This document shows positions 60,190 through 64,000 of a DNA stretch of 64,000 nucleotides, in pieces; position 1 is the first letter of the stretch; each line of letters opens with the position of its first letter. Location of the stretch: contig LUCM01010544.1 in assembly GCA_008360955.1 (NCBI GenBank), forward strand, positions 1-64,000, in the 5' to 3' direction. The DNA is from Fasciolopsis buskii. Lineage: Eukaryota; Platyhelminthes; Trematoda; Plagiorchiida; Fasciolidae. The position numbers and the translations under genes were made by a program. The notes below the pieces were generated by a model. That model had not been told where the DNA came from. It saw only the letters and a list, made by a program, of their open reading frames with translations, and did not search any database.

Positions 60190-60905
60190 GGGAGAATGTG
60201 AGCAAATTTGTGTTGGTCGTAACTCAAGTTGACGATTTCAATGGTGTCCTTATCGCTGAGATTGGCCTCTGTATCGCAAACGTTTTATCACCCGTCAAGG
60301 TGACATCATCAGTGCAGGTGAACAACTGTTGGGATTCATCTCCATTTATTGGATTATCATTGTCGTTCACCTTGAACTACTCCGACAAACCTGACCAGGA
60401 GAATATGCGTTCGTTTCCCACTCAACTCCCGCTAATGTGACCACTAACCTTCAGAGATTGACATTCGGCCTGAGAAGTTTCATCCGTTTAGTTGTGTGGT
60501 GTTGTTTTCATGTTAAATATGTGATTATCGTGTGATTCATTTCCGAAAACCGATCGGGATTAGTGATTCAGATCTGTGATTATTGGTCTATGCGACTTGA
60601 ATTCCGGTTCTTTCATTTGGCAACGCTATCTGCCTCTCATCCGAGTGCACCCGTGATCCAATTCGATGTGTCTATTGATCGAATTATTTCAAGATTTCTG
60701 GTCATACAAAATCATTCTCGTGTGTCTCTTGGTGACTTGATCGAGAATCTTTCTTGGTCTTCGTGGATGGACATGAGGGAGAGTAAATCGTGTTTTCTTG
60801 TAACTAGTTTGTTCCCGTACATTTGAGTAGTCACTTTTCTTTCGGTTTGATCAACATACCACTTGTCGCGTTCCATCCACTTCACTTTTTAAATGACGTT
60901 TGTTT
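60190..60905 (+). repeat. R3 dispersed repeat, copy C
   Basis: The longest R3 copy. The coding part (ending at the TGA after LPLM, about 60440) gives FVLVVTQVDDFNGVLIAEIG, NCWDSSPFIGLSLSFTLNYS and ENMRSFPTQLPL. A conserved region of about 450 bases after the stop matches copy B to its end near 60900. The open frame extends back to 60057. Confidence 0.7.
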
Positions 60906-61734
60906 TACTTCCTCTATTTTCAGTCGCCCGCTTGGTTTGTATTTAAATCATTCGAACATTGGGAACGATCAGTGAGCTACTGTGATTCTATGAAGTTGGA
61001 ATGGTCTTGTGGTTAATTGAGATGTATTGTTGATGCATGGGGGAATAACTTTTCTGTTGGACTGGTCCTTTCTCGCTCTTTCTTTGTTCATTACCTGCCC
61101 TATTCTTCCTACGAATTTCTTTGGATATAACACTTTTTTTTCGACCGTCTTGAAGCGACGGCTTTCTTCTTGCTTTCTTAGTCCTTATGTGCATCAGCAC
61201 TAAATCGTATCCCAAACACCGCTAAGGAAAACGTGCAGCTTACTCGTGTTTTCACCCACTTGAATAAAATCGTCCAAAATTTTCAGAAAACCAATCTGTC
61301 TGATCAGTTCCATATTGGGTGTCGGGTGTCGAGTGGCACGGGGAGACATGGATTCCCTTGTGTGTATAAACGAAAGGTCTATTTTGTCGATAAGCCAACT
61401 AAACTGTTCGTCAATGGTGAATATGAACCGGTAAGCTTTCGCCAAATGTGTCTGTCGTTCTTTGGAATCGTTGTACTGACCAAGGCGTCCAGTCTAATGA
61501 GCTAGTTCACCAACGCGTCATCTATAAGCACGAGGTAACAATATCCAGATTCATCGTTTACCTAGTCAAACGTGATGCATTATACCGGTACTCATGCATC
61601 CATCGACATTTATCTAATCGTATTGCTTCGTGAAATTGCATAGAAACTTGTCTGTCCGAAAAAAGAAGCATAAGAATAGCTTCTACCATACTAACACAGA
61701 AGACAGTTCATACCAGTTTTTAAGAAATGTTCGA

Positions 61735-61815
61735 CGACTTCCATTCCTGGGCCCGTGATTGGTTGTGATGCGGACAATTCAGCCTAGCACACTGGCTTGA
61801 CAAGTGTGAATTGGT
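61735..61815 (-). repeat. R5 short repeat, inverted copy
   Basis: The minus-strand reading gives GTGTGCTAGGCTGAATTG and CGCATCACAACCAATCACGG, matching the copies at 59389 and 59606. Confidence 0.65.
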
Positions 61816-61827
61816 ATAATCGTGTAT

Positions 61828-61873
61828 TCTTTTATTCACTGCTTACTTTTATTAATGAAATAACAACGTACTC
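61828..61873 (-). mobile_element. SINE-A tail, split by a SINE-B
   Basis: TTACTTTTATTAATGAAATA followed by ACAACGTA is the SINE-A 3' end. The body resumes at 62161 after the inserted SINE-B. Confidence 0.82.
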
Positions 61874-62160
61874 ATGAAATAATTCATCATGTGATATCAT
61901 CGCTCAACACAACATTAAGAAACCATGGAAGCACTGTACAGCTGTTTCATCCAGCTCGTCAGGAATCATCAGCGGCAGTGCATATCCACCGCGCCCGAAC
62001 TGGGACGCGAATCCGAACAAGGACGAACGATTCTGAGTCGAACGCCTTAGCCATTACGCTACCGGGCAGGCTCTGAACGGTTTGTTGAACTTCATCACAT
62101 GATGATGTTGCACCTATCGGTCACTGATTTGCACGGTTACTGTCCGTTAGCTCACAGCGT
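61874..62160 (-). mobile_element. SINE-B nested inside a SINE-A
   Basis: Starts CTCATGAAATAATTCATCAT, the complement of the right-arm end. It carries the complement of the tRNA-like core (GGGACGCGAATCC, then AGCCATTACGCTACCGGGCA) and stops at about GTTAGCTCACAGCG. The far arm is missing, so it is truncated in element terms. The hammerhead-like motif is on the minus strand at about 61936-61984. Confidence 0.82.
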
Positions 62161-62296
62161 TTATTTTTCAGGAAGGGGGACCGCGACCAGCAGAGGGCTG
62201 CCAAGTGGGGAAGTCGGTCGACGGTGGTTGGATTCGAACCCGCGACCTTCACGTGTGAATGCCACGACCTTCTCTATTTGGCCACCGCCGGCCAAA
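62161..62296 (-). mobile_element. SINE-A body and head, split copy
   Basis: Resumes at TTATTTTTCAGGAAGGGGGA, with the body complement CAGAGGGCTGCCAAG, the B box complement GGATTCGAACCC and the head complement TGGCCACCGCCGGCC. With 61828-61873 it makes one complete SINE-A. Confidence 0.9.
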
Positions 62297-62346
62297 CGTT
62301 CGATCATGTTGCAAAAGTAACTGGATTACCGAACCCTAACTGATCT

Positions 62347-62480
62347 GGGGATTGTCGAGTACGTGCACTGGAATCAAGCAAAGTCATCTTTTGTGTATGT
62401 TTGTTATTGAGATTGGAGGTAAGGAATTTCCATTTTATTCCAATATCACACCCTTTTCGCCTATCTTGATACGGCTTGCA
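62347..62480 (+). repeat. R4 dispersed repeat, second copy
   Basis: CACTGGAATCAAGCAAAGTC and the following 80 bases match the minus strand of 59160-59245. Stops and shifts break the frame, so this copy is decayed. Confidence 0.6.
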
Positions 62481-62489
62481 TTTGGCCTT

Positions 62490-63490
62490 TTTTCTCATTG
62501 TGTCTGTCGAGTTTGTACACTGGATGTGCAAGGAGAAACAACCGACCGTTTTGATATATCGTTTTCATGTTGACAGTGCGGTTCACCGGTGGATTCCGCG
62601 AAACGTTTATTACGCGGCTAGTATTAGGCACAGCCTATCAAACTCCGAACGCCTACCGACTCGGATACAGATAACGAATGGGGTTCGGCAAGTTATGAGG
62701 CGTATCACCGTTGTCAGGCCAATTTCAGTTAGTTTTGCAACACATTCGGATCCTAGCCTTCAAAGCAGGGATCCTTATTTGGATATCATTTGAGAGACAA
62801 AGAACACGGGTCCGTCCAACAGAAGATTTTGACGAACCCAGTGAATAGAGTAGAAAACCTGAGAAAATCAAATTTCCCGCGGTCAATACCCTAAAGTTTG
62901 GACACCACAGAAAAATTCGTATGTTTTTTTCAATCTGTGTTGGCTAACATCCGACGCCGAGTTTGTGCCTGCAGGGATCCCATGGCGGAGTTGTGTTCGT
63001 CAAGTGGTATTATTCCTACGAATGCTTGCTTGGACAAGAAATTGTGCAAATCAGAATGCGTAGCCGGTGTTTCGCTTCTGGGTAAGAATTGAAGTAAGTT
63101 ACAATTTATTCTCTAATGTTTTAACATTACTGGGATCATGTATGAGGTCGATATTCACCGTAGAAGTCACCGATATTGTAGCAGAACTGGACTGATCCGA
63201 AGTCAAAAATTATTCCGTTTTTTCTCGGAAAATTAATGGACGAAACGGACAGCCTCATTTATTTGGTCACTGCATCCCATCTGGCGGTCTTCTGCGATTT
63301 GTAGTTTCTTATACCAGTCAGAAATCTTAGCTAGCATTGTCGTAACAGCCAGTTCTTGATCAACTTCTGGATATAATCGATTTTGTAGTATGAATCCCGA
63401 ACAAATGACCAGTGCCGATAGAGTGTTTGGAAAGGCTTTCAGTTTGACCACCGATATGGCTCTATACCAAAATCATTGACGTTTGTCAAC
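62490..63490. other. Non-coding stretch with unassigned frames
   Basis: A 105-codon + frame (62476-62793) and a 72-codon minus frame (63233-63451, including YPEVDQELAVTTMLAKISDW) look protein-like but match no family I recognise. Confidence 0.3.
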
Positions 63491-63499
63491 TGAAAATAT

Positions 63500-63690
63500 T
63501 TTAATTGTGAATAATATAGTGTTAATAACACAGCGTTGTTGGTAGATGTAATGCGTCAACGTTTCGACTACCGTAGGTAGTCTTTCTCACGGCAAGTTTG
63601 ATAACAACGCTGTGTTATTAACATTATATCATTCACAATTAAAACCAAGAGATGGTGCATCGATTTTTCGATACATTCCTTACATCGTTT
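63500..63690. mobile_element. Palindromic foldback element, copy 3
   Basis: Clear terminal inverted repeats. The left arm, AATTGTGAATAATATAGTGT plus AATAACACAGCGTTGTT, lies at 63504-63541, and its complement lies at about 63604-63641. The right side continues through AAAACCAAGAGATGGTGCAT to TTTTTCGATAC, which matches the left edge of copy 1 at 1756-1790. The centre holds CAACGTTTCGACTACCGTAG and GTAGTCTTTCTCACGGCAAG. Confidence 0.75.
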
Positions 63691-64000
63691 GGTCCTGATA
63701 TTAAAATCTTCTACTTTCGACCAAATTTCCCCGTATCTCGACACCTATATAAATTTCTTATGGATTATGCTTCCGTAAATCCAATCGGATTGAAAATTAA
63801 TTACAATCCTGCAGTTTCGCGCCAGCGTGTACCGTGTTCTACACGGTGTAGAAAATCTACACTCACGATCAACCATCAAAAGGAAGAAGAGTTCATGTAA
63901 CGCACTTTGCTTGTCTACGCGTTTGCGGAAAATTTCCTCGGATAACATCAGAGGCAGAGGAAGTTATGTGAATAATCAGTCACCTTAAAACAGAAGCAAG

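Noticed and set aside
1..64000. CRISPR array, operon or prokaryotic signals
   Set aside because: No spaced direct repeats of that type were seen; spliced exons, SINEs and microsatellites show animal nuclear DNA.

Overview
This window is intron-rich, repeat-rich animal nuclear DNA. It contains one recognisable cellular gene: a stomatin/podocin-type SPFH membrane protein on the + strand, with three visible coding exons (18411-19811, 34773-34868, 47833-48258) separated by introns of 14,961 and 12,964 bp. Huge introns, tRNA-derived short repeats, CR1-like and RTE-like LINE relics and hammerhead ribozymes in dispersed repeats fit a flatworm, most likely a digenean trematode. The species call is inference from this style and no single marker proves it. 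A 899-base run of N (43502-44400) interrupts intron 2.

Layout: 1-18400 is non-coding upstream DNA. It holds a (TAGA)n array, two decayed hammerhead ribozymes (1051-1108 minus, 3024-3080 plus), a palindromic foldback element (1756-1960), an RTE-like LINE fragment (3280-3760 minus), four SINE-A copies and three SINE-B copies. 18411-48258 is the stomatin-like gene. Its first intron carries an antisense CR1-like LINE relic (about 21310-23760), five SINE-A copies, one SINE-B copy and, at 32736-33307, a compound repeat with two hammerhead motifs 304 bp apart in direct orientation plus a partial inverted arm. Its second intron carries an unknown coding repeat (R3), SINE-A copies, a second RTE-like fragment ending in a (GAT)n tail, the assembly gap, another CR1-like endonuclease fragment and a full SINE-B. 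48260-64000 is non-coding downstream DNA with a large AGT/GGT array (about 55910-56580), a third R3 copy, and a SINE-B nested inside a SINE-A (61828-62296).

Two short-repeat families dominate. SINE-A has a tRNA-like head (acceptor-like arms CCGGCGG/CCGCCGG, B box GGTTCGAATCC), a conserved body and a tail of AT-rich GATAAAA-type repeats. SINE-B is odder: long inverted arms flank a central tRNA-like promoter region, and the 3' arm carries a second, weaker hammerhead-like motif. The best candidates for something new are the clear type-I hammerhead family with its tandem/inverted arrangement (Penelope-like terminal repeat or retrozyme architecture) and the SINE-B foldback element. All assignments come from reading the sequence; no database search was run.
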